Below are positions 25,561 through 34,258 of a stretch of DNA of 64,000 nt, piece by piece. The translations under genes and the position numbers were made by a program. Numbering within the stretch: the first letter of the stretch is position 1; each line of letters opens with the position of its first letter. The notes under the pieces were generated by a model, which saw only the letters and a list, made by a program, of their open reading frames with translations, did no database searches and was not told the origin of the DNA. The stretch comes from Nonomuraea deserti (GTDB taxonomy: Bacteria > Actinomycetota > Actinomycetes > Streptosporangiales > Streptosporangiaceae). Location of the stretch: NCBI RefSeq assembly GCF_004348685.1, contig NZ_SMKO01000006.1, positions 62,001-126,000 on the forward strand, written 5' to 3'.

Positions 25561-26087
25561 GAAGCGCGGCGCGGCGAAGGTCTACGTGACCGCGCGCAAG
25601 CCCGCCCCCAGCGACGACCCGCGCATCCTGCCCGTCCCCCTCGACGTCACCGACCCCGAGGCGGTCCCGGCTCTCGCCGCGCAGGCCCGGGACGTGAGCA
25701 TCGTCATCAACAACGCGGGCGCGCTGTTCCCGTCGCCGCTGCTGGAGGCGGACATGGCCGACGTGGTCGCGACGTTCGACACCAACGTGTTCAGCGCCCT
25801 GCGGGTGGCGCGCGGCTTCGCCCCGATCCTGGCGGCGAACGGCGGCGGCGCGCTGATCGACATGCACTCCATCCTGTCGTGGGGCGCCGGCGCGGCGGCC
25901 TACGGCGCCTCCAAGGCCGCGCTGTGGTCGATCACCAACTCGCTGCGCGTCGAGCTGGCACCGCAGGGCACGCAGGTCGTCGGCGTACATCTCGGCTCCG
26001 CCGACACCGACATGGTGCGACACGCGGCGGATGAAGGCGGCACTGTCCGGCCCGGTCGAAGGGCTCACCGTGGCCATCGGGCGTTGA
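25553..26087 (+). pseudogene. SDR lacking its cofactor-binding N-terminus
   Basis: The frame opens mid-protein (SLLKRGAAKVYVTARKP), without the TGxxxGIG motif or a start codon. It continues through DVTDP, NNAGALFP, the catalytic Ser region and YGASKAAL to VVGVHLGSADTDMV. Near 26025 a deletion with frameshift joins it to the final residues, MKAALSGPVEGLTVAIGR, in another frame. Both ends of the gene are therefore damaged. It was originally divergent from the TetR remnant. Confidence 0.82.
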
Positions 26088-26108
26088 CACCGGTCTAAGG
26101 AGAGAACC

Positions 26109-26551
26109 ATGCCGCTCTGGCACGTCTACCACCCCACCGGCGCCTATTCCGAGCAGCAGAAACGCACGTTCGCCGAGGACGCCACGGAGTTCTACGCCCG
26201 GGTCGGGCTGCCGAGGTTCTACGTCGTCACGCTCTTCCACGAGGTCCCGCGGGCGTCGTTCCTCATCGGAGGGCGGCCGGCGGATGACACCGTACGGGTC
26301 GTGATCGAGCACATCGCCCGCCACGCCGAGGATCCCGGCCTGCGCGCGCGCATGGGCGAGGCGCTGGGCCGGCTGCTCGCCCGGCACACGCTCGACCGCG
26401 GGCTGCACTGCGAGTTCCACGTCGACGAGACGCCACGGGACCTGTGGATGATCGACGGGCTGCGCCCGCCCCCACGAGCAGCGACGCGGAGGAGCTGTGG
26501 GCGCGCGAGAACCGGCCCGTGCCCTACGACGTCACGCCGAGCTCCCCGTAG
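26109..26551 (+). pseudogene. Frameshifted tautomerase-like protein
   Basis: ATG 26109 behind AAGGAGAG starts MPLWHVYHPTGAYSEQQKRT, the Pro-2 start of an oxalocrotonate-tautomerase-like family. RFYVVTLFHEVPRASFLIGG and EFHVDETPRDLWMIDGLRPP follow. Just after PPP the reading frame is lost in a C-rich run near 26472. The expected ending SDAEELWARENRPVPYD continues in another frame to a stop at 26551. Only about 25 residues are affected, so the truncated product could retain activity. A sequencing error in the C-run cannot be excluded. Confidence 0.75.
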
Positions 26552-26606
26552 CCGGCGACCTGACCGTACGCGCGCCACCGCGCGGTCGCGGGACCCGCTA
26601 CGGCCG

Positions 26607-27824
26607 TCAGGTCTGCTGGTCCGGCTCCGCCGTCACGAGGGCGAAGGTCGCGATCGCGCAGGCGACCAGGCAGATGACGCCGAGGCCGAGGAACCAGCCC
26701 GGATCGGCGAGGACGGTCACGCCCCCGCCGATGACCAGTGTGGAGCCGGCGAAGGCCATGAGCCGGCGGCGTCCGGCGCGGCGGGCGGCGGAAGGCGGTG
26801 AGGGAGGCCCCGTGTCGGTGAGGGCGCCGGGGTCCAGATCGCCCCGGAGGAAGAGCCGGAACAGCAGGACGAGCGAGGGAACCAGCACGATCGCGCCGCC
26901 GGCGACGGCGACGACGACGGCGAGCAGCGTCGATCGGCCGGCGGCGGCCTGCTCGACCGTGAGGCCGGGCAGGAAGCGCGGCCTCTGGGCCATGGCCCAG
27001 CCCGCGACGATCGCCGCGACGGCGACCGCTGCCGAGGCGCGGGCGGGGCCGAAGCGCTCGCGCCAGACGAGCAGCAGGGTCGCGATCCCGGCCACGCCGG
27101 AGACGGCGACCATCACGGCGCCGCCGTCTCTGGTCAGGCCGGCGAACAGCGGCGGGGCGTCGTAGCTGACGACGATGAGGCCGGCCAGCGCGAACGCGCC
27201 CGCGCATCCGCCCGACGCGAGGGCGCGGGCGCGGAAGTCGCGCTCCAGGCGTCTGGAACCGAACCGGCGCGCGTCGGCGGCGAGGTAGACGGCGGCGAGA
27301 TATCCGCCGGCGGCGACCGCGAACCCGCCGATGAGCAGCGAGGTGGGGTTCAGCCAGCTGGTGACGAGGTTCCCCGCGGCGTTGCCCACCGGGACGCGCC
27401 CGGAGGCGATCGCGCCCGCGACCGTGCCCAGCGCGAACGGCGTCAGGATCGAGGAGAGGGCGAACAGGTACTCGATCGGCCGCTCGCCGGCGGCGCCCTC
27501 CAGCTGACCGCGCAGCGCGTAGGAGGCGCCCCGGAGGATGATCCCGACCGCGGCGGCGAACAGCGGCACCGCCAGCGTGGACGTGATCGAGCCGAAGGCC
27601 ACGGGATATGCCGTCCAGCACACGACCAGCACGAAGATCAGCCAGACGTGGTTGGCCTCCCACACGGGTCCCATCGCGTGGCGCGCGTGGTGCCGGATCG
27701 CCTGGTGACCGGCTTCTCCCCGGCCGGCCAGCAGCGTCCAGAGCCCCGCGCCGAAGTCCGCGCCGGCCAGCACGGTGTAGGCGGCCAGACCGGCGAGGAT
27801 GAACACCATGGGGATCTCAGTCAT
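26607..27824 (-). CDS. cydB: Cytochrome bd oxidase subunit II
   Basis: 405 residues with eight to ten membrane helices. The N-terminus (MVFILAGLAAYTVLAGADFG) and GPVWEANHVWLIFVLVVCWT are hallmark CydB sequences; W-E-x-N-H is conserved in the family. It partners CydA in the quinol-oxidising, oxygen-reducing bd complex, which works at low oxygen. It overlaps cydA by eight bases. No cydDC assembly transporter genes follow, so these must lie elsewhere. Confidence 0.92.
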   Translation of the reverse strand: MTEIPMVFILAGLAAYTVLAGADFGAGLWTLLAGRGEAGHQAIRHHARHAMGPVWEANHVWLIFVLVVCWTAYPVAFGSITSTLAVPLFAAAVGIILRGASYALRGQLEGAAGERPIEYLFALSSILTPFALGTVAGAIASGRVPVGNAAGNLVTSWLNPTSLLIGGFAVAAGGYLAAVYLAADARRFGSRRLERDFRARALASGGCAGAFALAGLIVVSYDAPPLFAGLTRDGGAVMVAVSGVAGIATLLLVWRERFGPARASAAVAVAAIVAGWAMAQRPRFLPGLTVEQAAAGRSTLLAVVVAVAGGAIVLVPSLVLLFRLFLRGDLDPGALTDTGPPSPPSAARRAGRRRLMAFAGSTLVIGGGVTVLADPGWFLGLGVICLVACAIATFALVTAEPDQQT

Positions 27825-29169
27825 CGTGGCCCTCGATCGGCACGCGGCTGAAGCGGTGCAGCAGCCATGCGATGCCCCCGGCGAGTCCCAGGTAGACCAC
27901 GATCAGGGTGCCGTAGCCGATGGGTACCCCGGACGCGCCGGTGACAGCCTGGCTGGTTCGCATGATCCCGTACACGATCCAGGGCTGGCGCCCGACCTCG
28001 GTGGTGATCCACCCGCAGATGAGCGCGACGACCGACAGCGGGCCGGCCAGGACGACCGCGCGGAAGAACCAGGGCGAGCGGGGCAGCCGTTTGTGACGCA
28101 ACCGGACATAGAGGTAGATGCTGCTGAGCAGCGCGAGCAGCGTCCCGATGCCGACCATGCTCTGGAAGGCCAGGCGTACGACGTTGACCGGCGGCTGGTC
28201 CTCGACCGGCACCGTGTTGAGGCCCTGAACCGTCGCGTCCGGGTCGTGGAAGGCCAGCAGCGACAGCAGGCGCGGGATCGCGAAGCCGTAGACGACCTCC
28301 TGGCCGTCGTACCAGCCCAGCAGGTGCTCGGGCGCGCCGCGGGTGGTCTGCCCCAGCCCTTCCAGCGCGGCCAGCTTCACCGGCTGGTGCTGCGCGACCT
28401 CGCGCGCGGCCCAGTCACCGATGATCACCTGCAGCGGCGCGGCGACCGCCGCGGCCGACAGCGCGACCGTCAGGGCCGTGCGGCGGTATCGGTCCCGGCG
28501 GCCGCGCAGGAAGCCCCACGCGTACGGGGCGGCGACGAGAAAGCCCGCGACGATGAAGCCGGCGAAATACATGTGGACGAACTCGTGCCAGAAAAAGCCG
28601 TTGGCGAACAACGCCGACCACGGGTGCGCATCGACGGCGCGGCCGTCCTGCATCCTGAACCCGGCCGGGTGGTTCATCCAGCCGTTGACGGAGATCACGA
28701 ACAGTGACCCCAAGACCCCCGCGATCGCCACGGGGATGCCCGCCAGGAAGTGCGGGAGTGGCCGCAACCGGTCCCACCCGTACACGTAGATCGCGATGAA
28801 GATCGCCTCGGTGAAGAACGAGAAGCCCTCCAGCGTGAACCCCAGCCCGAACACGTCGCCGAAATCGGCCATGAAACCCGGCCACAGCAGCCCCAGCTCG
28901 AAGCTGAGGATCGTCCCGGTCACGACGCCGATGGCGAACAGCGCCAGCATCACCTTCGACCAGCGCCTGGCGAGCGTGCGGAAGAGCATGTCCCCCGTCC
29001 GCAGGTAACGCCACTCGCAGAACAGGACCATCGCGGGAAAGGCGATCCCGAAGCACACCAGCGGGATGTGCACGGCGAGCGACAGCGCCTGCATCTGCCG
29101 CGCCTCGAACAGATATTCCTGGTCGATCGATGCCAACGCGCCGCCGAGAGCCGTGATCGTCGCGCTCAT
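27817..29169 (-). CDS. cydA: Cytochrome bd oxidase subunit I
   Basis: 450 residues, nine or so helices. The first helix carries the haem-ligand His (LAVHIPLVCFGIAFPAMVLF). FELGLLWPGFM and LGFTLEGFSFFTEAIFIAIY contain the conserved acidic residues of the proton path. The His/Met region NGWMNHPAGFRM and the short Q-loop region are also recognisable. Quinol oxidase of the cytoplasmic membrane with high oxygen affinity. Its own start lacks a strong ribosome site; a 21-codon frame with a strong site ends in ATGA overlap at its start. Universal stress proteins and a Dos-like kinase fragment just upstream fit a low-oxygen regulon. Confidence 0.93.
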   Translation of the reverse strand: MSATITALGGALASIDQEYLFEARQMQALSLAVHIPLVCFGIAFPAMVLFCEWRYLRTGDMLFRTLARRWSKVMLALFAIGVVTGTILSFELGLLWPGFMADFGDVFGLGFTLEGFSFFTEAIFIAIYVYGWDRLRPLPHFLAGIPVAIAGVLGSLFVISVNGWMNHPAGFRMQDGRAVDAHPWSALFANGFFWHEFVHMYFAGFIVAGFLVAAPYAWGFLRGRRDRYRRTALTVALSAAAVAAPLQVIIGDWAAREVAQHQPVKLAALEGLGQTTRGAPEHLLGWYDGQEVVYGFAIPRLLSLLAFHDPDATVQGLNTVPVEDQPPVNVVRLAFQSMVGIGTLLALLSSIYLYVRLRHKRLPRSPWFFRAVVLAGPLSVVALICGWITTEVGRQPWIVYGIMRTSQAVTGASGVPIGYGTLIVVYLGLAGGIAWLLHRFSRVPIEGHDD

Positions 29170-29231
29170 GTCGTCTTACACCTCTGGCCGTGCCGACCGC
29201 GCGTACAACCGGGCAGCTGGGTCGGGTCCAT
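29166..29231 (-). CDS. Short upstream frame coupled to cydA
   Basis: ATG 29231 stands eight bases after GGAGG and opens a 21-codon frame, MDPTQLPGCTRGRHGQRCKT followed by T. Its TGA overlaps the cydA ATG (ATGA). The peptide is basic and has two cysteines in GCTRGRHGQRC. Because cydA has only a weak ribosome site, ribosomes finishing this frame probably load cydA. Whether the peptide itself has a role, for example in redox sensing, is speculation. The frame may also start at ATG 29249. Confidence 0.5.
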   Translation of the reverse strand: MDPTQLPGCTRGRHGQRCKTT

Positions 29232-29297
29232 GACGAAGACCTCCGGCATGGTGGAGGCGCCTGGGATCGACACTAAGCAGCCTTTCGTAACTCCCTG

Positions 29298-30158
29298 TCA
29301 GGCTCGCCGGGCTGCCGGCAGGGACCGCGCGTTCCGGGGGCGTACCACGGCGACCGGGCAGGTCACGTGGTGCAGCACCGCGTGGCTGACCGAGCCGAGC
29401 ACCGCGGAGGCGAAGCCGCCCAGGCCGCGCGAGCCCACCACCACCAGGTCCGCCGTCCCGCCCGACCGGATCAGGACGTCGGCCGGATGGCCGACGACCT
29501 GCTCGCCGACGATCCGGACATCCGGGTTCTTCTCCTGCCAGGGCGCCACGCGCTCGGCCGCCCTGCGGATATCCTGCTCGCGCGCGCTCTCGATGAGCAT
29601 GCCGTATCCGGCCGCCAACGGCGGGGCGATCGGCATCTGCCAGGCGAACACCACGTGCAACGGCAGGCCGCGGACGCGGGCCTGGTCGACGGCGTACTTC
29701 AGGGCGGCCTCGGAGCCGTCGGAGCCGTCGTCCCCGACGACCACCCGCCCGTACCTCACGACGGACGGCCCGCGGACGATCACGACCGGTCCGGTGGCGT
29801 GCCCGGCGACCCCCAGGCCGACCGAGCCGAGCACGAGCCCCGCGAACCCCCCGAGCCCCCTGCTGCCCAGCACCACGCTGTCCGCGGACGCCGACTCACC
29901 GATCAAGGCGTCGATCACGTTGCCGGGCAGCAGTTCCGTGGTCACCTCGACCTCTCGCGTCAGGCCCCGTGCCCGGTCGGCGGCCGCGGCCAGCGTCCCG
30001 GCACAGTGCCTCGTCCCCTCGTCCCCGTAACGCCATTGCTCGCACACGTGCACGATCCGCAGGCCCAGCCCTCTGCTCTGGGCGTCGGCGGCGGCCCATT
30101 CCACGGCCGCCCTCGCCGGTACGGACCCGTCCACGCCGACCACGATGTGCCTGGCCAT
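29298..30158 (-). CDS. Tandem-domain universal stress protein
   Basis: 286 residues from ATG 30158 with GGAGGAGG upstream. Two Usp domains: residues 1-145 (HIVVGVDGS ... GSRGLGGFAGLVLGSVGLGV) and 150-280 (VVVGDDGSDGS ... GSRGLGGFASAVLGSVSHAV). Both keep the ATP-binding G-x2-G-x9-G-(S/T) pattern. Such tandem proteins are induced by hypoxia and dormancy in actinobacteria. It lies between cydAB and a sensor-kinase fragment. Confidence 0.9.
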   Translation of the reverse strand: MARHIVVGVDGSVPARAAVEWAAADAQSRGLGLRIVHVCEQWRYGDEGTRHCAGTLAAAADRARGLTREVEVTTELLPGNVIDALIGESASADSVVLGSRGLGGFAGLVLGSVGLGVAGHATGPVVIVRGPSVVRYGRVVVGDDGSDGSEAALKYAVDQARVRGLPLHVVFAWQMPIAPPLAAGYGMLIESAREQDIRRAAERVAPWQEKNPDVRIVGEQVVGHPADVLIRSGGTADLVVVGSRGLGGFASAVLGSVSHAVLHHVTCPVAVVRPRNARSLPAARRA

Positions 30159-30300
30159 CACGCACCTCCTCCGCTTTCCTCCAGCCTCGCGCGGTGCCGG
30201 CACCCTGCGCAGGAGGCCGAGGTCCCGGACCGTCAGGGCCGTTGGTCCTTGCCCGGCCGCCCGCAGCGGGACCCGGTGCACAGGGCGACGCTCGCCTCGT

Positions 30301-30723
30301 GCCCATCGGCGGATGGCCCGGCGGGAAGCCGTACGACTCCGGGTGGTCGGAGATGCGGCGCAGCCGCAGCGGCCGCGCGTCCCTGATCAGCAAGCCGAGC
30401 AGGCCGAGACCGTGCGGCCGGTGCTCGATCCTCGCGATCTCCTCCTCGCTCAGTCCCACCGGGATGAACTGGATGAGCGTGCGCTTCTCCCCGACCACTC
30501 CCAACGCCCCGTAGCCGGCGTCGACCAACGTGGTCGCCGTCTCCACGATCCGCCGCAGCACGGTCTCCAGGTCCAGGTCGCTGCCCACGGACACGACTGC
30601 CTCGAGCAGGGCATGTACCCGATCGCGCGTGGCCGGCACGGCGTTCAGCCTCGTCTGCAGCTCGGCCAGCAGCTCATCGAGCCGCATCTGGGGCAGCAGC
30701 GGATGATGCTCGCTCTCCGACAT
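30301..30723 (-). pseudogene. N-terminal fragment of a DevS/DosS-like GAF sensor kinase
   Basis: From about 30723 the frame reads MRLDELLAELQTRLNAVPAT, then LLEAVVSVGSDLDLETVLRR and ATTLVDAGYGALGVVGE, the first GAF domain of DosS/DevS-type oxygen sensors. It proceeds to HGLGLLGLLIRDARPLRL and HPPMG. At that point (about 30305) the GAF domain should continue with FLGVPI, but the sequence becomes unrelated Arg/Pro-rich translation that runs into the universal stress gene. The second GAF domain and the kinase core are missing. No partner response regulator is adjacent. Confidence 0.8.
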
Positions 30724-30807
30724 ACCGCTCAGTTTCGCACCTGGACGGCACGTCGCCCATCGCGGGCCACAGGGTGGGCGCCGCGCCCACCGGCCGGCGG
30801 CCGGATG

Positions 30808-31122
30808 TCAGGCACGGACCACCGCCACCGGGCATCGGGCGTGGTGCAGGACGCCCCGGCTGACCGAGCCGAGCAGCATCGAGCCCAGGGTGCCGCGTCC
30901 GTGCGAGCCCACCACCAGCAGGTCCGCTCGTTCGGACGCGTCGGTGAGCGCGTCCACGGGATGCGTGGAGGGGACGTCCTCAATGATCTTCACCTGGGGA
31001 CGGCTCCCGGCGAAGGCTGCCAGCCGGTCGCGCGCGACCTGGTGCTGCGCCGTACGGACCTGGTCCATGTCGTAGACGATCGCCGGTGCGTAGACATGCA
31101 CCGGGAGCTTGTGGTCGTACAT
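30808..31122 (-). pseudogene. C-terminal half of a universal stress protein
   Basis: Open frame of 104 codons from ATG 31122 (MYDHKLPVHVYAPAIVYDMD) containing the complete ATP-binding tail GSHGRGTLGSMLLGSVSRGV. It lacks the N-terminal VVGVDGS strand that a Usp domain needs for nucleotide binding. No ribosome site is visible before the ATG. The preceding 80 bases up to the TetR gene do not supply the missing part. Confidence 0.65.
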
Positions 31123-31203
31123 CGGCCGACCGACGACCGGTCATCAAGGCGACGCCCCTGCGCGTGAAGCGGGTCTGCCGCCCCGGTCCTGGCTCCCATG
31201 GCC

Positions 31204-31758
31204 CTACGCGAGCACGGCGCGGCAGGCGGACACGATGAGCTCGTCGACGGACGACGGCGGCGATCGCCGGCCCAGCAGGTGGCGCCGGACCGCGCCATAG
31301 GGGACGTCGACCACGGCGAAGACCAGCCGTTCACGGTCGACGCCGGAGCGCGCGGCGAAATCGTTCAGCGCGGCCGCCACCCGGGCGTCGCACCGGTCCA
31401 GGGCGTGACCGAGCTCGGCAGGCCATCGCGCGGCCAGGTCCTCGCGACGGTGCAGGAGGAGCAGCGCCGCCTCGGCGGGATGCGCACGGCACCAGCGTGG
31501 GACGTGCAGCGCGGCCGCCTCGGCGTCTCCGGCCGCCAGGGCAGAGACGAACCCGTCCTGGAATCGTCGGACGGTACGCAGCCACAAGGTGGCGATCAGC
31601 AGATCCCGGGAGCCGAAACGGTGGTAGAGCGAGCCGGTCGGACCGTCGAGTCGAGCGGCGATGGCCGCCATCGTGGCGGCGCCCGGTCCGCTCCCGGCCA
31701 CGATGGCCAAGGCCGCATCCAGGATCTGATCCTGGCTGAACTTGGCCCGTCTTCCCAT
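31204..31758 (-). CDS. TetR-family regulator
   Basis: 184 residues from ATG 31758 behind AGGAGG. The helix-turn-helix is clear (QILDAALAIVAGSGPGAATMAAIAARLDGPTGSLYHRFGSRDLL). It is divergent from the SnoaL-like gene with 62 bases between starts. An operator-like stretch lies in that spacer, so it probably controls both genes. Confidence 0.88.
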   Translation of the reverse strand: MGRRAKFSQDQILDAALAIVAGSGPGAATMAAIAARLDGPTGSLYHRFGSRDLLIATLWLRTVRRFQDGFVSALAAGDAEAAALHVPRWCRAHPAEAALLLLHRREDLAARWPAELGHALDRCDARVAAALNDFAARSGVDRERLVFAVVDVPYGAVRRHLLGRRSPPSSVDELIVSACRAVLA

Positions 31759-31780
31759 GGGACGCGCCTCCTGATATTAG

Positions 31781-31805
31781 TTGACAGATTCTAGAATATG
31801 TTGAC
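31781..31805. promoter_or_regulatory. Operator-like region between TetR and SnoaL-like genes
   Basis: Two copies of TTGAC (31781 and 31801) are 20 bases apart and flank the 10-base palindrome ATTCTAGAAT (31788-31797). This AT-rich stretch stands out in very GC-rich surroundings. Confidence 0.5.
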
Positions 31806-31820
31806 TAGAAAAGGGATGGC

Positions 31821-32228
31821 ATGTCCACGACTTCCGCTGTGGTCCAGCGGTTCTATGCCGCCGCCCAGGCCGCCGACGGCGCCGCGATCTTGACACTGCT
31901 CCATCCGGACTTCCGGGCCCGGACCGCGCCGGGCATGCCCTGTGGCGCCGGGGGCGCGTTCCACGGGCCGAAGGAGGCTCTCGCTCACGTCTGGGGCGCG
32001 GTCTTCGCCGACTACGACACCGCGCCCTACGACGAGACCTGGCACGAGACCACCGAGGGGATCATCGTCGTCACCGGGCACTACCGGGGCACCGCCCGCG
32101 CCACCGGCCGCGCTCATGAAGCCGAGTTCGTCCATCTGTGGCAGGTCACCGACGGCCGCATCTCCTGGCTGCACCAGTACACCGACACCGCCCGCTGGCA
32201 CCAGGCGCTCGCTCCTGAGGCGGCGTGA
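31821..32228 (+). CDS. SnoaL-like/NTF2-fold protein
   Basis: 135 residues from ATG 31821 with AAGGGA upstream. The pattern VVQRFYAAAQAADGAAILTL LHPDFRA and the C-terminal FVHLWQVTDGRISWLHQYTD are typical of SnoaL-type NTF2-fold proteins, small alpha+beta barrels that act as cyclases, isomerases or ligand binders. The substrate cannot be told. It is a single-gene unit opposite a TetR gene. Confidence 0.85.
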   Translation: MSTTSAVVQRFYAAAQAADGAAILTLLHPDFRARTAPGMPCGAGGAFHGPKEALAHVWGAVFADYDTAPYDETWHETTEGIIVVTGHYRGTARATGRAHEAEFVHLWQVTDGRISWLHQYTDTARWHQALAPEAA

Positions 32229-32269
32229 AAGCCCGGGCATCGGGTGCGCGGCCGACCGGCGGGCTGTTC

Positions 32270-33985
32270 TCAGTGCGATTCGCGTGCAACGCGATCGCCG
32301 CTGGAACCGACGAGGAAGTCCAGGTCGGCGCCGGTGTTGGCCTGCTGAACGGTCTCGACGTAGAGGCGCTGCCAGCCGCGCGACGGGCGGGCGAAGGCGC
32401 TGACGGCGGCGGGGGCGGGCTCGCGCGCGGCCAGCTCGGCGTCGGGGACGTCGACGTCGAGCCGCCGGCTCGGGACGTCGAGGACGATCATGTCCCCGGT
32501 GCGGACCCGGGCCAGCGGCCCACCGGCGGCGGCCTCCGGCGCGACGTGCAGCACGACGGTGCCGTACGCGGTGCCGCTCATCCGGCCGTCGCAGATGCGC
32601 ACCATGTCGCGCACTCCCTTGGCGAGCAGCTTGGCAGGGAGCGGCATGTTCGACACCTCCGGCATGCCGGGGTAACCCTTGGGGCCGCAGCCTCGTAAGA
32701 CCAGCACCGAGTCCGCGGTCACGTCAAGGTCGGGGTCGTCGAGACGGGCGTGCAGGTCCTCGACGGAGTCGAACACGACCGCCGGGCCGCGATGGCGCAG
32801 CAGTTCCGGGGAGGCGGCGGCGGGTTTGACCACGGCGCCGTCGGGGGCGAGGTTGCCGTACAGGACGGCGATCCCGGCCTCCGCCTGGAGCGGCCGGTGG
32901 CGGGGGCGGATCACGTCGTGGTCGTGGATGCGGGCGTCGTCGAGGTGGTCGACCAGCGGGCGGCCGGTGACCGTGCTCGCCTGCGGATCGAGCAGGTCGC
33001 GGACCTCGGCCAGGACGGCGTGCAGGCCGCCGGCGCGGTGCAGGTCGTCCATCAGGTGGCGGCCCGCCGGTTGCAGATCGACGAGGAGCGGCACACCCGC
33101 CCCTGTGCGGTCGAAGTCGTCCTGGGTGAGCTCGACGCCGAGGCGTCCGGCGATGGCCAGCAGGTGCACGACGGCGTTGGTCGAGCCGCCGAGCGCGGCC
33201 AGGGCGACGATGGCGTTGAGGAACGAGCCGCGCGTCATGACGGTCGAGGGACGGCGTTCTGCGGCGGTCATCTCGACGATGAGGCGGCCCGTCTCGTGGG
33301 CGCCTTCGAGCAGGCGGCTGTCGGGGGCGGGGGTGCCGGCCAGGCCGGGCAGGGTCATGCCGAGAACTTCGGCGAGCAGCCCCATGGTGGAGGCCGTGCC
33401 CATCGTGTTGCAGTGGCCCTTGCTGCGGATCATGGAGGACTCCGACCGCTGGAACTCGGCCGCGCCCAGCGTGCCCGCCCGTACCTCCTCGCTGAGCTTC
33501 CACACGTCGGTGCCGCAGCCCAGCGGCACGCCGCGGAAGTGGCCGGTCAGCATCGGCCCGCCGGGCACGACGACGGCGGGCAGGTCCGCGGACGCGGCGG
33601 CCATCAGCAGCGCCGGGATGGTCTTGTCGCAGCCGCCGAGCAGCACCACGGCGTCGATCGGGTTGGCCCGCAGCATCTCCTCGATCGCCATCGCGGCCAT
33701 GTTGCGCCACAGCATGGCCGTGGGGCGGACCTGGGTCTCCCCCAGCGAGACCACCGGCAGGTTCAGGGGGACGCCGCCCGCCTCCCACACACCGCGTTTG
33801 ACGTGCTCGGCGACCTCGTCCAGGTGCATGTTGCAGGGGGTGAGGTCCGAGGCGGTGTTGGCGATCGCAATGTGCGGCCGGCCGTCGAAGGCGTGGGACG
33901 GCAGCCCGCGTCGCATCCAGGCCCGATGGATGTAGGCATTGCGATCGGCGCCGCCGTACCACTGACCGCTGCGGCTCGTCGCCAT
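32270..33985 (-). CDS. IlvD/Edd-family sugar-acid dehydratase
   Basis: 571 residues from ATG 33985. The three cysteines expected for the Fe-S cluster are in NTASDLTPCNMH, GGCDKTIPAL and RGCGPKGYPGMPE. GQWYGGADRNAYIHRAWMRR and SKGHCNTMGTASTMG match the arabonate/xylonate dehydratase branch better than biosynthetic IlvD. It should remove water from a sugar acid to give a 2-keto-3-deoxy acid. The divergent zinc dehydrogenase could supply that acid or its lactone. No aldolase is visible. Confidence 0.88.
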   Translation of the reverse strand: MATSRSGQWYGGADRNAYIHRAWMRRGLPSHAFDGRPHIAIANTASDLTPCNMHLDEVAEHVKRGVWEAGGVPLNLPVVSLGETQVRPTAMLWRNMAAMAIEEMLRANPIDAVVLLGGCDKTIPALLMAAASADLPAVVVPGGPMLTGHFRGVPLGCGTDVWKLSEEVRAGTLGAAEFQRSESSMIRSKGHCNTMGTASTMGLLAEVLGMTLPGLAGTPAPDSRLLEGAHETGRLIVEMTAAERRPSTVMTRGSFLNAIVALAALGGSTNAVVHLLAIAGRLGVELTQDDFDRTGAGVPLLVDLQPAGRHLMDDLHRAGGLHAVLAEVRDLLDPQASTVTGRPLVDHLDDARIHDHDVIRPRHRPLQAEAGIAVLYGNLAPDGAVVKPAAASPELLRHRGPAVVFDSVEDLHARLDDPDLDVTADSVLVLRGCGPKGYPGMPEVSNMPLPAKLLAKGVRDMVRICDGRMSGTAYGTVVLHVAPEAAAGGPLARVRTGDMIVLDVPSRRLDVDVPDAELAAREPAPAAVSAFARPSRGWQRLYVETVQQANTGADLDFLVGSSGDRVARESH

Positions 33986-34258
33986 GAGGACGGCCACTCC
34001 TTCCGGTTGCCGGCTGGGTCGAGAGGCGCTCCCTCCGCGCGTCACCGCTGGGGGAGCCTCCTATGAAGGCTAACTTTCCACCCTTTGCAACGATGGTCTA
34101 ATCTCCGGGACGTGGCCGGGTCGACGGACGGGCGAAAACCCCCAGGCTCCGATCGGGAGCCCGCGGCGCCGGCCGGGCCGGCCCGGCGGAAGCGGGTTGG
34201 AGGACATGGTGCGTACGCGGAACGGCGGCCGGCGCCGGCGGGATGCGAGGCCGGGCCA

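Noticed and set aside
28750-30030. Plus-strand frame opposite cydA and the stress protein
   Set aside because: Antisense of well-supported genes with no start signal.
29896-30723. 275-residue GAF protein as a functional gene
   Set aside because: Family similarity ends after HPPMG; the remainder is Arg/Pro-rich and overlaps the universal stress gene.
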